From contig OZ038470.1 of the NCBI GenBank assembly GCA_964036295.1, positions 16,498,436 through 16,562,435 on the forward strand: a stretch of 64,000 nt of DNA. The letters run 5' to 3'. Position numbers and translations under genes: made by a program. The notes beneath the pieces were generated by a model. The model did not search any database. It saw nothing but the letters and a program-made list of their open reading frames with translations, and was not told the origin of the DNA. The DNA is from Plumapathes pennacea. Taxonomy: Eukaryota > Cnidaria > Anthozoa > Antipatharia > Myriopathidae. Of the stretch, positions 21,754-33,248 are shown piece after piece (the stretch's first letter is position 1; the number at the start of each line of letters is the position of its first letter).

Positions 21754-21868
21754 CTTATGCTCTGTATGCAGAATATTTGTAGAACTGTGCCCCTTTTTAT
21801 CGCATTCAATATGGCATATTTCCTCGCATCTCATCCGCCATCTTGAAAAACTACCAGCGGTTAACACC
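21754..21868. promoter_or_regulatory. Bidirectional INTS11/CPTP promoter
   Basis: 115 bp lie between the two start codons on opposite strands, too little for two independent promoters. In vertebrates the two genes are also adjacent and head to head. No TATA box is obvious. Confidence 0.65.
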
Positions 21869-22618
21869 ATGAGCAGACGCGTCGCACACACTTTTGGTAT
21901 TGATACCGCTGACTGCGGGCTCATACAAGACCTGTACGGGTGTGTCAGTTCAGTTAGACAGGTTTATCACACAAAGTCACCTCGAAAAATGACCCCAGAA
22001 TTTCGACTTCCGGTACTGTTAGATGCCTTTAAGAAAGCACTGCCTGAAGACGGGACGATCCTCGTCGACGAATACATCCGAGGATATAGTGAGCTGTGTG
22101 TTTTCTTTGATTTACTGGGCTCCGTTTTTGGATTCATAACTTCGGACATACGCGAGAAGATCGGAATTCTTCAACAACACCGGGCCGCTGGAAATGGGGT
22201 GAAGTATCTAACGGTGCAGTCAATGATGGCCTATGAAATAGAAAACGATTTAACTGCGGCCCAGACGAAACCGCTATCTGGTTCTAGAACCCTTTTGCGG
22301 TTGCATCGGGCGCTGAAATTTGTAATGATCTTCATGAAGAATCTGAGCGAGTCATCGGACAGCGACAGTTCTTCGAGCATTGCAAATGAGGCCTATAAGG
22401 AGACCCTGGCGCAGTTTCATCCATGGCTGATTCAAAAAGCTGCCTCCCTCGCAATGTATACGTTGCCCAATGTTGGCGATTTTATCGTAAAAGCAGCGGG
22501 GAAGTCCGACCATCAGGAAGCAAGGGCGCTCTTGAAGGATGCTGCCGATGTGATGAAGCCAGTCTACGACTTGACTGAGGAACTTTATACAAAAAACGAC
22601 TTGCACGCACTACCGTAA
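21869..22618 (+). CDS. CPTP: Ceramide-1-phosphate transfer protein, complete
   Basis: 249 aa, single exon. CPTP is a cytosolic GLTP-fold protein that moves ceramide-1-phosphate between membranes. The start MSRRVAHTF (21869) is chosen over an in-frame upstream ATG at 21671 because that extension would run antisense through INTS11 exon 1. Family features: FFDLLGSVFGFITSDIREKI (about 92-111), YLTVQSMMAYEIEN (about 124-137), SGSRTLLRLHRALKFVMIFM (about 148-167, the head-group recognition helix) and AQFHPWLIQKAASLAMYTLP (about 192-211), whose His is a conserved lipid-binding residue. The human protein is 214 aa; the extra length is mostly at the N-terminus and the C-terminal tail. The left copy of this gene is frameshifted, so this one is probably functional. 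Confidence 0.93.
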   Translation: MSRRVAHTFGIDTADCGLIQDLYGCVSSVRQVYHTKSPRKMTPEFRLPVLLDAFKKALPEDGTILVDEYIRGYSELCVFFDLLGSVFGFITSDIREKIGILQQHRAAGNGVKYLTVQSMMAYEIENDLTAAQTKPLSGSRTLLRLHRALKFVMIFMKNLSESSDSDSSSSIANEAYKETLAQFHPWLIQKAASLAMYTLPNVGDFIVKAAGKSDHQEARALLKDAADVMKPVYDLTEELYTKNDLHALP

Positions 22619-22697
22619 GATTAAATTATATAGTAATTTACGCAGCATAGCTGAATAATTTACTAACTTGATCGCTGACGTACGTGGTCAATAAATA

Positions 22698-22820
22698 TTT
22701 AACTCTTTCACTCTCAGGAGTGATCAGCTTTAAATTTCTCCCTCAATTTCTCACCAAAAATATAGCATGCAGTGAGGAGAATTATGCTTTTAATACAGTA
22801 TCACTTGAATTGATGTTGGA
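22698..22820. mobile_element. MITE fragment (TTAA family)
   Basis: It begins TTTAACTCTTTCACTCTCAG and resembles the left end and subterminal part of the copies at 2306 and 24332. No right end is found. Confidence 0.4.
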
Positions 22821-24331
22821 AACAATGTATATTATTTCTTCTTCAATACCAGCCCAGATTCATGGAACACTCAATGAACATTTTCTTGATTAGCCCATTG
22901 TCAATGTTTTCTATCCCATGTGTGGGGCTAGCAAATTTGTCAATCCTTATCTCTGTTTCACCGCACACTCAGTAAGTAAGATGTGTATACAATTATGGTT
23001 CAAATTTCCAGTAACATACGTACTCTAAAATGTATCTACTGACCTATTTGACAGATGTTATAAAATCATCCTTAAACTGAGCAGGTATCAGACACCTTGA
23101 TGGTTAAAACTAAAAAAAAAATTATTGAAGCAGTTTGGTTGCAAACCAGCTGTAGACAAATGTACAGTGCGGATAGACCAATAATTCTCAAGCTTCACAG
23201 CTTATGATTTTCACAGCATATAATTTGCCTTTGAAATTCGAGTCATTCATCCATAAATACACCTGTGTCGATGTCTCGGCATAAGACAGTCCACTATGAA
23301 AGAAAATTGAGATTGTTACCATGTTTTTTTGTGTTTTTTTTTATAAATAAGGCCTAAAAGCTATCAATAATCACAATATTGTAATAAGAAATCTATTTTT
23401 TTAACATAGGTGTGGAATAAAATGTGGTAAAACTAATATACTGGAATTCTAAGTGTTCTGTACAAAGACAGCGCACACAACAAAAATACACTGTACATTT
23501 TCGAGTGCAAATACGGGCCAAAATGAGTGCAAAGATGGGAGCGTATTGCACTCGTCAGGAACCAGATCAACTGGTTTATTAGCTTACGTGATCATTTTTC
23601 GCAAGCAAAGCTTACAAACGCCTCATTTTTTTGTTCCATTTTGCGCGCGGCGAGAACGTTTGTCCTGCTTCATTTGTCATATAATAAACAATTTATTACA
23701 CGAAAAGTCGTGCAATACAGCTGTATTTTTACTCGTTAGTTTTATTTTTTCTCACCTGAAGCAGGCTCAAAAAAATAAAACCAACTCGTAAAAATACTCC
23801 GCCGTATTGCACTCCTTCCCGTGTAATAACCTCTTTGTAATGGCCAACTTTGATTCTATTTTGACCCACATATCAGAGTCCAACTCTATGATCACAATAT
23901 TATTTTATTAACTCTTCAAGTGTTTATAAGATATCTTCAAGTATCATTCTATAATAATACATGTTTACATGTGTTTATTTCTAAATTGTTTCTATACTGT
24001 ACAGTGTCTGTGCTGACTACAAGGAGAGTGTAACCTAACTATGTATGACGTACTCGTGGGAGAGAAGTTTCTAGTTTATTTATCATTCAAGACCGTATCA
24101 AATTGTTGAAAAAAGAATCGAGCGGAAAGTGAGCCAGGCCAACAGTAGTTTTCTCCTGGTCAATGAGAATGCAACTTCAAGCACAAACCTTGTCCTCAAG
24201 CGAGTTAGCCAGCATGGGAAGTTGCCTGACACCGCACCAGACCAGAGAAACATGCTAATGCCACAATCATTTTTACCTGTGACAAAGAAACGCTGGCAAT
24301 TTCCCCCATTCTTTCACACTTTGTTTATTAA

Positions 24332-24555
24332 CCCGCTTTCACTCCCAAGAGTGATCAACTTTGGTTTTCTCTTTCAGTCTCACCAAAGATACATGAACAT
24401 GTATATCATGCATAATATTACAGTATGGAGAACTTGGCTTTTGATGGTTTGCTAAAATGAAAGTTGATCAAACTATCAAATCTCCCTACATCACTCATAC
24501 ATTTTCCTCTTGAATAGTTGAGAGAATCCGTGTTATGAGCTTGGGAGTGAAAGGG
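24332..24555. mobile_element. TTAA-targeting MITE, second full copy
   Basis: The ends CCCGCTTTCACTCCCAAG and CTTGGGAGTGAAAGGG are inverted, flanked by TTAA at 24328-24331 and 24556-24559. The interior is similar to 2306-2507, including ACATCACTCATACATTTTC and GTATGGAGAA (here in opposite orientation). Confidence 0.85.
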
Positions 24556-25175
24556 TTAATATTTTACCATTGCAGTGCAAATTCGCCACACCAAAGACTA
24601 CACAAGTCTAGGCTTGATCAATGCATAACTTACTCTAACAGCTGAAAAGGAGCAAAATGAGGTCAAAATTTTAAAAATATTGAGAAGGCAGAATGCAAAA
24701 GAAATTCTGAACTTCGTGATCTTCTGACACCCTTCATCAACCTCAATTAGACTAACCCAAAATTCCTCATTGTAGGGTTGTCAATATAACTTAAAACAGG
24801 AGGCTGCATATCCCTTCACAGGTGACTACAAGAATATACTGGTTGTCTCAACCTTGTTTTCATAAAACATCCAAGCATTTAAAGACCAGCTTAGACACAT
24901 TTTGTTTCACATGTGACGAAACAGTTTTGCAAGCCTATAACAATATTGTTTTAAGTCAAAACATATCGAAATAGTTGTGTTGTGAGTAAAACACCATTTT
25001 TAGGCCTAGAAAGGCCACAAAAAATTAAAACTAAATTCAGGCTTACCCTAATCAATGGGAAGCCAGTACATGTAGTTGGGAGAACTAGTTTTTAGACTGC
25101 GTCAGCATGGAGAAAGACGTATGATGATTCGACTAAGGGTTGACATGTGAAAATTGGACACCAGTAAAAACCTTT

Positions 25176-25239
25176 AGCTGACACTTTGAGTGTTAGCCCT
25201 TGTTGCAATGAAGGGGGGCTAACACTCAAAACATCAGCT
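25176..25239 (-). other. Hairpin in the UBIAD1 3' flank
   Basis: A perfect 15-bp stem (TTTGAGTGTTAGCCC with GGGCTAACACTCAAA), a 16-base loop, and a 6-bp outer stem (AGCTGA with TCAGCT) after a 3x3 internal loop. It lies about 110 bp past the UBIAD1 stop and probably in its 3' UTR. It could be a UTR structure, a small-RNA precursor or a MITE relic. Confidence 0.55.
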
Positions 25240-25350
25240 CAAACTAACTTCCTATAAAACAGCATCCAGTTTTCACACATCGGCCCTTAGTCAATTTGTC
25301 ATTAGGCTAATTAAACTTTGAACAACCAGGTCCTGACTAAGCCTAGCAGA

Positions 25351-26283
25351 TCAGTTCTTCCCAAGATGGGGAAGTTTCCCAGAAATGGCAATACTAAAAG
25401 TGTACAGGAGACCAAATAATAGATTCAACTTGGCAGTTTTCTTGGGCAGTTGGGATAAATTTCCAACGCGGAACTCTTTCTCTAGTTCAAAGGCCATACC
25501 CAGAGTGAATATAGGAAGGATGAAACGAACAGAAAAGTTCACCACAAAGACGGCACATACTACATAGGGCGTCAAGAGCAAAAGACAATAGAGGACAAAG
25601 GACATCTTTTCCCCAAGGAGAATTGCCAAGGTTACTGCACCAGCTTTTTTGTCCGTTTCCATGTCTCTCGTATTATTGCTGTGAAGAATTGCTTCTGTAT
25701 TCAGGGCTAAAGGTATCGCATAAACCAACGGAAACCACGCGAAATGTCCACACTGGGCAAAGTAGGAAAACAAGACGGCGACGGGACCAAACAAGATCAG
25801 AATAACGATATCACCAAGGGCGAAATATTTCAAGCCAACTCCACCAGTGTAGATAAAAGATCCTGACAAACCTCCGAAGAAAACAAGCGCCAAGTGTTCC
25901 ATTTTAGCCGGCGATAGTGCTACCAAGAATAGCAACGCTATGCTTGCGATCACGTACGAAATGACCCCAAGTCGAACGACTTGATGCGGTAATAAGATGT
26001 TATCGACTAAAGTTCTGTCGTCGGACACGTTGCTGTCGACTCCTCTCATGTAATCATAGTATGTATTGACCACATTACCAGCAGCGTGGACTCCAAGGAC
26101 GGCCATCAGAGAAAATAACATCACAAGGAAGTCAAGCTGGCCAGTGGTTCTCCAGCAGAGAAGACCCCCTAAAAGAACAGGCGTGAATGATGCCGAGAAA
26201 GACCATGGTCTCAGGGCGAGGAGGTAGGTGGAAAACTGGAAGCTTGTTTTCTTCTCAAGGGGTTTTTTCTGAGTGCCATTCAT
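25351..26283 (-). CDS. UBIAD1: UbiA prenyltransferase domain-containing protein 1
   Basis: Membrane prenyltransferase of the ER/Golgi that makes menaquinone-4 (vitamin K2) and has been linked to ubiquinone synthesis. 310 aa counted from MNGTQKK at 26283; an in-frame ATG at 26340 (MFISC) would give 329 aa and is also plausible. The human protein has 338 aa. The first Asp-rich motif is NVVNTYYDYMRGVD (70-83) and the second NNTRDMETDKKAG (203-215); both bind Mg2+ and prenyl diphosphate. LALRPWSFSAS (22-32) and FFGGLSGSFIYTGG (135-148) are family hallmarks, and eight or more hydrophobic helices are visible. There is no intron in the coding part. The frame stays open further 5' to 26454, but that part is MITE sequence and is excluded. 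Confidence 0.93.
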   Translation of the reverse strand: MNGTQKKPLEKKTSFQFSTYLLALRPWSFSASFTPVLLGGLLCWRTTGQLDFLVMLFSLMAVLGVHAAGNVVNTYYDYMRGVDSNVSDDRTLVDNILLPHQVVRLGVISYVIASIALLFLVALSPAKMEHLALVFFGGLSGSFIYTGGVGLKYFALGDIVILILFGPVAVLFSYFAQCGHFAWFPLVYAIPLALNTEAILHSNNTRDMETDKKAGAVTLAILLGEKMSFVLYCLLLLTPYVVCAVFVVNFSVRFILPIFTLGMAFELEKEFRVGNLSQLPKKTAKLNLLFGLLYTFSIAISGKLPHLGKN

Positions 26284-26382
26284 CTCAGCGTTCACTTTGA
26301 ATAGTGACTGGAGGGCGAGCCGACGGCAAGAAATGAACATGCAATATGACGGGATACCGCTGTCCAAGAAACTCGTGCCCAG

Positions 26383-26529
26383 GGCCCGGTTGTTCAAAGA
26401 GCGTATAGCGCTATTCGCCGGATAAATCGCTATCCAGTGGATGGAATTAACCATTAAGCTTAATTCAGTCGAGAGGATAAGGATTTATCCTGTGGATAGC
26501 GCTATCCACTCTTTGAACAACCGGACCCA
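26383..26529. mobile_element. MITE-like inverted repeat at the UBIAD1 5' end
   Basis: GGGCCCGGTTGTTCAAAGAG at the left is mirrored by CTCTTTGAACAACCGGACCC at the right, and GATAGCGCTATCC-type palindromes lie inside. It sits about 100 bp upstream of the preferred UBIAD1 start codon. Confidence 0.75.
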
Positions 26530-28036
26530 GGACGATACTCGGCATAATCAACTTGCCCTATTTACGATTTTTCAGACCTGTATCCCAAGAATGTGGACCA
26601 TGTTTAAGACCAAGGACCACTTAAAAAGTATATACACAGTTTAAGAAAAAATTGCGCGCATAACTGTATTTGCTTCCGTAACGCTGCGCGCAAGTTGCCA
26701 AGAAAGTTGCAAGCGTCACTGACACTCAACCCAATGTAACTTGCAATTTTCTGCTATCGTCAGCATTGCGTGATTGCAAGTTGCAAGAAAAATAGCAATA
26801 TAGATAGAACCGTGCATTCATGGTTCTATAATTGAGTTTCGTCTTAATTTGTTTTGCTGTTTCCAGTGGGAAAATTTCTAGTCGCTTTTGAATCTCAGCA
26901 CCCCCAGCCGTATAAACGTAAATTCACCGCACATTTATCGTTATTTTACTCATAACAGATTAACTTCAAATCAAACAGAACCGCGCATTCGCTTAGGGTG
27001 CCGTAATAACACTTACAACTCGTGACCAATTAGCTGCTCGAACTTATGGGTTTTCTGCATGGATAGCAATCTCTGCATAATCTCATAATTTAGTTTCACA
27101 AGCTCTATATGCCTTAACCGTTAAATTTACTGTTAAAATTTATCTTGCATGGGGAATATTCCTTGCGGGGGTTCGAAATGTTTATGCGCGTGAGAGACTT
27201 TGAAAACAAAACTAAATCGACATGTGGTTTTCTGTTAATTTTTTCAATCAAAGGTGTCTGCAATGTTTACAAAACATTACTTGACTCAAACAGATTATGC
27301 TAACCTCAGAACGACAAAATTAGTCCCAAAATGGGATTGAGGAAGATATCCTCTTTGCCTTCAAGTCTGTCAAGGTCAAATTTGTAGTTTTAGACGCAAG
27401 AAAACTTGTTTTTGATGAACTGTGAATCTTTAAATGCAATTAATAACATGCAAATTCAGCTCATTTTTTCTCTTGGCGACTCTATTTATGATTTCAAACT
27501 CATTGTGCTTACAAATTGGCAGCTTATTTGAGAACACGACAGATGTTGAATGTTGAATCATTTTCCGCTGTAACTGAAGAAAAATATCGAGGAACGTTTG
27601 ATTCTATTTTATTTGCTATGAGCAATAAAACAGATAATTCTTCTCTGACGCTTAGCTTAGAAGAAAGCAAATCAGGATAACAGGCAAATAGTTTCACACT
27701 CATCAATCCAACCAAAGGGTTGGAATTAAGTCAACACGGCAAGCCTGTGTCAATTACGCGCGTATTTAATCTGTTGTTTAATGATTTATTCTGTTCATAG
27801 GCGGATCGGCTGGAAAAATCCCTTACTTGGCGCTGAAATATCAGCGTAGACAATTCAACACAATCTAACAAAATTCCCGAGTAATATAACGCATACTACC
27901 CTGCGCTTCTCGCGGGAAAATATTCAGTTGTGACGGGCAGACAACGGAGGATTGCTTCATGAATATAGAACTTGTTGTGGGCAGAATAGAATGCAAACAA
28001 AAAATAATGTAAATTTTGTTGAAGGCACGCTAAAGG
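26530..28036. other. Divergent intergenic region between UBIAD1 and the Kv channel
   Basis: AT-rich, with no gene recognised. It must contain the promoters of both neighbours; no distinct promoter motif was identified. A short open frame from 27952 overlaps the channel start in another frame and could be a uORF. Confidence 0.5.
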
Positions 28037-29588
28037 ATGCACAGAGAAACGTCGCCGTTGTTGAAGAAACGCAACAAGGCAAATTCAAGACAAATGGGTC
28101 TTGGAATGCCAACATCACGGCGTCGTGGCAAGAAACTTACCATAAATGTATCTGGAGCTCGCTATGAGACTTACGAAGAGACACTGAACAGATATCCTAA
28201 CACTTTACTTGGCTGCAAGGAACGAAGGGACACATTCTACGACTCAGAATCGGACGAGCTTTTCTTTGATCGCAACCGGATTTGCTTTGAGTCGATTTTA
28301 TCTTTCTACCAAAACTTTGGGGTCCTAATTCGGCCACCGGTGATACCTCTACGAGTCTTCGTCAATGACATCAAGTTCTTTGACTTAGGAGAAGACGCGT
28401 TATCACAGGCAGGCTACGAGAAGTCGGACAACGAGCAGGAAAATGAAGCCGAGAAGCCCCTGCCAAAAAACAGACTTCAAAGAAAGATTTGGAATTTATT
28501 CGAACACCCAGAAACTTCAAACGCAGCGAAAGTCGTTGCTATCGTCTCGGTGTTCATAATTGTTGTCTCGATAATTCTCTTTTGTGTGGAAACTTTGCCC
28601 CAATTTCACAACCAACAGTCGCAAAAAGGAAAAGAAAATGCTCAAAACGCAAGTAGCGCACTAAAGCAGCAGAAATTTGACGAGAAACAAGCGTTCTTCA
28701 TGACAGAAGCAGCATGTATATCTTGGTTCTCCTTCGAGTATCTGATCCGATTTTTGTGCAGTCCCAACAAGTTGAAGTTCTTCAGCTCCGTCCTCAACGT
28801 AATCGACCTGGTCGCTATTGTGCCATTTTTTATCACCCTGTCTGTGCAAGACGATTCGTCCGTTTCATCATTGGCGATTCTCCGATGCATAAGGTTGGTG
28901 AGAGTGTTTCGGATCTTTAAACTCTCGCGCTATTCCCGTGGTCTACAGATTCTGGGCCAAACTTTCAAGGCAAGTTTGCGAGAGTTGGGATTACTTCTGT
29001 TTTTTCTTTGTGTTGGGGTCATTCTATTCTCCAGTGCGGTCTACTACGCTGAGTTAGGAAACGTGGAAGATAATGACTTTGAAAGCATTCCTCAATCTTT
29101 CTGGTGGGCTATTATAACAATGACAACGGTTGGGTATGGGGACATGGCTCCAAAGACGCTTGGTAAGTAACCCAGTAGTAAAATCTGCACTTTAAGGGAG
29201 AAAAGGGGGCCGGATAGGAGTGGGGTCTGGGAATGGAGCTATATTGAAACTAATAGTTTTTTAAGTGTATTTCTGAAACTAATAATTTTTTAAAGCTTGT
29301 CGATGGAGTACAGTGACTTGTTTGCGGCTGCATTGAAGTAATACTCATTACAGGACAAGCAACTATTAGCAAGGCTATTTCACCACCAGCTATTCCGGAA
29401 TAGTCCCAAATAAATACGGGTTATGCCTCCCAAACTGCAACGCTCTCTGTAGACATTATATATCCTGGACCGCACTGAGGAATTTATGTGGAATTCCTGA
29501 AATTAATTTTACTGCCTTTCAACGAAAACAATTTAATCTTTGTTTACAAATGATCCAGACAAACAGCGCGAGGTATTAAGACAGCCAA

Positions 29589-29681
<93 letters not shown>

Positions 29682-31723
29682 CTCTGTAGTTCCCTGCAGT
29701 GTCAGCAATGTCCAACTGGAAATAGCCAAAGCAAAGCTTTCTTGGCTTGTTTAGGTGAATGTTTCATAAGTCCGTACGGCAGTTATATAATTAAACAAAT
29801 CACTTAGGGAAAGTAAATTTGACATTTACAACTTTTCAAGTGAAAACGGCATTTTGTCGCCAGAGATTTAATTTGTAAGTCGCTATCGAACTTCACTGAA
29901 GCCGTTGTCAGCTCAAAGCTCACTAGTTACTTACTAACTATCCACTTAAGAGCAAACGGACCACGTATTGGCAGCCATTTTACCGCTGCAGTTGACATTC
30001 CGAAACCTGACAATGTGACAATATATGTAGCATCCAATAGATTTATCTTCGGCCAGCTGTTTTTCAGATTTTAATTTGTCTTTGTTATTGCGGTTTTTGT
30101 CGAATTTAATTTAGATACACTTGTATATCCACAAATTATAAATGGTTCAATATTACTGATTATATTTGCTAAACTTTGCCTGATATTTGTCCATATCGTA
30201 TCCATGTTGTAGTACTGTGTCGATAACACTGACGAATCTACCTTTTCAGTTACTGAATACTATTGAGTTCATCTGGTATAATCTCTATATAATATTTGTT
30301 GTTTGTTTCAAACCTGTTATTATTGAAAAAGAACCTACTAAAATATTCGGCCCAAAAAAAGTCACTATGAAGGTCTGTTGTTTAACATATATTATAATCC
30401 GCCAATTTCAGGATTTGAAAGTATCTATATGAGCTTATAGCAAACTTTAGTCCGCTTTGGCCGTGAAAGGGCTGTAAAGCTTGCGAGAGACCAGTACATA
30501 AGTCAACCAGACGGAAAAATAACAGCACTAGCTGAGCCGTTAATCGGGTTTGTAATTAACTTTTAAGTATACCACCCACCTGCTTCCTTAATTGTAATCA
30601 ACATTATGGTTTGAATATTCTAAACGGCTTCATGACTTGAATTAAATATGGGGCGCAATAGAATAGAGGTGTTAACGCGCATGAAAAACAAAAAACAAAA
30701 AACAAAAAAACAAAAAAAGAAAGAAAGAAAGAAAGAAAAAGAAAAAGAAAAAGAAAAGTCAATATGAACAGTACTAGCTGCGGATAATAGATAGTTGGCG
30801 CATGCACCCTGGTGACTCTCAAGTCCCGGGGCAACTTTCCTCCGGCATCTAAAAGGGGACGTTGGTTATGCCGCTATATTTTTCTTATGCATCATTGTAA
30901 TGACTACTAAAGTTATGTTATCATTATTGTTGTGGATACGTACTTAAATTCATTTTTTTGGCACGGAGAGCTACCAAATTGCATGTCGAGACCGTCGTCA
31001 TACTCCTAGGAAAGTTTATTAATAGTTTCATGCGATTCTGAGATTAGCCCAAAAATGAGCATTTTTTGAAAAAAAAAAAAAGCTATAGCCCATGCATTAT
31101 TCTCAAAAATAGCCGACTAGGACACATTCGAAAGTCACAGGGTTTACAAACTGAAAAGACGTCGCGCGCAGTTGCTGTAGTAACGCGTTGCCTTCAAGTG
31201 AAGGGACCTTTAAACATTGTTTTTCTCGTGTGATAATTTTTCAGGCGGGAAACTCGTCGGATGCATGTGCGCCATAACAGGCGTACTGGCCATTGCGTTA
31301 CCAGTTCCAGTGATCGTGTCGAACTTCTCGTTCTACTACTCCAAAGAGCAGAGCAAGACGAACCAGAGCGACTCCCAGCAGACTAACGATTACGGCATTC
31401 ATGGCGGAAGGAGAGGATTTGCTGGGATGAACTGTTTGGGGGACATAGGAGTTAGAAACAGAAAGAAACGACGTAAGAAGAAACGCAGAAGCGCAGACCA
31501 AAACTCGAACACTGTTTGCCTCGAGCAAGATATGGATAAAAATCAACAAAGTGAACATGAGAGTGATGCATCAGGAAAGAACGTCGAACAAGTGTTTAAA
31601 ATAACAACTGAAGTTCAGCCAAAACAATCCAGCAGAAATGGTAAGAGACCTGCGCATCGTATACTCGTGGCGAATGGCGTAGAACCAACGACTTCGACTT
31701 CGAACCGGGAAACCATCGTATGA
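28037..31723 (+). CDS. Shaker-type (Kv1) voltage-gated potassium channel subunit
   Basis: 534 aa from two exons, 28037-29162 and 31245-31723 (GT-AG, frame kept). The N-terminal T1 domain begins [20 protein letters not shown] (about 35-54). S1 contains [21 protein letters not shown]4 is [20 protein letters not shown] with regularly spaced Arg/Lys, and the pore has MTTVGYGDM with the K+ selectivity filter at about 364-369. S6 is [18 protein letters not shown], including the PVP hinge. The intron interrupts the gene just after the pore loop (KTLG/GKLVG). The C-terminal tail is basic ([10 protein letters not shown]) then acidic and Ser-rich, and no PDZ ligand is evident. A poly(A) signal is at 32567-32572. 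The product forms tetramers in excitable membranes. The exact Kv1 paralogue cannot be named. Confidence 0.95.
29590..29680. repeat. (TAA)n microsatellite in the Kv intron
   Basis: About 30 uninterrupted AAT/TAA units. Confidence 0.97.
30684..30757. repeat. A-rich (AAAAAC/GAAA)n tract in the Kv intron
   Basis: AAACAAAAAACAAAA repeats change to (GAAA)n and (AAAAAG)n units. Confidence 0.85.
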
Positions 31724-32619
31724 CGCCGATTATATATCGATTTGCGACTTATAACAAAGGAACGCATGCGTGTTGAGAGCTGCATCTCGGACAGTCGGCA
31801 CTATTCCTGGGTTGTGCCTAAATTGTACCAACGGGAAGGACAGCCGCGCAAGACTGAAAACCGATCGCCTCACGACCGAGAATCGGACGATGTCGGTAAA
31901 TCCAAGATGGCTGTCTTCTGTGTATTTCATCGAACGATAAAATGAACAAGCCTTATTGAGTTAAGTGAAATAACATCGCTTCCTTTCATCATAGTTTAGA
32001 CAATTATTATACATATTGAACCTCGTGGCGAACTAAACTGTAGAAAATGTGACGATGGTGTTCGATCGTACCACTGTAGTTCGCGGGAAGGACAGCGGGA
32101 AATAACCAGACTATCTTTAACCGTATCTTCAGTCGAGGATATACAGAGTAAAATGTACCATCGGAAACTCAAGTAGAATTGCTTGACTGAATTATATTTG
32201 ACACAAAATGAGCCTCACAGTGAAGCAGAGTATAGTAAAGTGTGGTGTACGGTGTCTTTGGATCGTACCAGCTGGAAGGACAGAGTGAAATAACTCAATT
32301 ACCTGATTTAGGCACAACCCTATTCCTGGCTTGTGTGCTTAGATCGAGGACTGATGCACAGTCAGACAACATTATGTGTCTGCCCACTCAATAAGTTCAA
32401 GTCCCATGAGCCTCTAGGAACTAACAACACTTGGAACTGCACCTTACGAACTCTTATCTTATTATTTTGTTATTTATTATATGGTGCGCACTCGCACATT
32501 GCGTGTTTTCGAACCACTTGTTTGTGTGGACAAACCGAACCATAACTAAGTGTAATGACCACGTAAAATAAAGGTATTGTAATGCATTGTATTGTATTTC
32601 TTGTGTAAAAACTTGACAC

Positions 32620-32620
<1 letters not shown>
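31724..32620. other. Kv 3' UTR and flank
   Basis: No gene is seen. The phrase GGAAGGACAG recurs near 31823, 32085 and 32274, each time close to a GTACCA motif, which suggests a degenerate tandem repeat. AATAAA is at 32567-32572. Confidence 0.45.
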
Positions 32621-32997
<377 letters not shown>

Positions 32998-33248
32998 TGA
33001 TATGATCATGCACCACTATCACCATCATCACCATCCAATAGAATCTTGGATGATTCGGCCTGTTCCTATTTTCGCAATTATATTGCATATGCAAACTTTT
33101 CCAACACAAGCAGAAGTGTAAGTTAGCCTGTAAGAGCAGCTTATATATATGCATGCATCACAACACACCGGCCTATTTTGATTTGTTGGTGCGTGACATG
33201 ACTCAATATCGATTTCAGTGTGCAAATATCTTTAGTGGCTAAACCAAC

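Larger units (their letters stand above)
17312..22600 (+). repeat. Right copy of the duplicated INTS11-CPTP locus
   Basis: Partner of 2173-7650. It lacks the 202-bp MITE and the Penelope element. The left boundary lies inside INTS11 intron 15 and the right boundary six codons before the CPTP stop. Confidence 0.93.
22619..25175. other. Intergenic region rich in repeat remnants
   Basis: No gene is recognised. The region holds a MITE fragment (22698-22820), a full MITE (24332-24555) and a stretch at about 23480-23830 bracketed by related CGTATTGCACTC motifs. Some of it is probably the 3' UTR of UBIAD1. Confidence 0.5.

Noticed and set aside
21671..21868. N-terminal extension of CPTP from an upstream ATG
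   Set aside because: It reads antisense through INTS11 exon 1 and the shared promoter; the downstream ATG gives the family-like protein.
26284..26454. Longer UBIAD1 N-terminus
   Set aside because: Residues beyond about 26340 are encoded by a MITE and have no family similarity.
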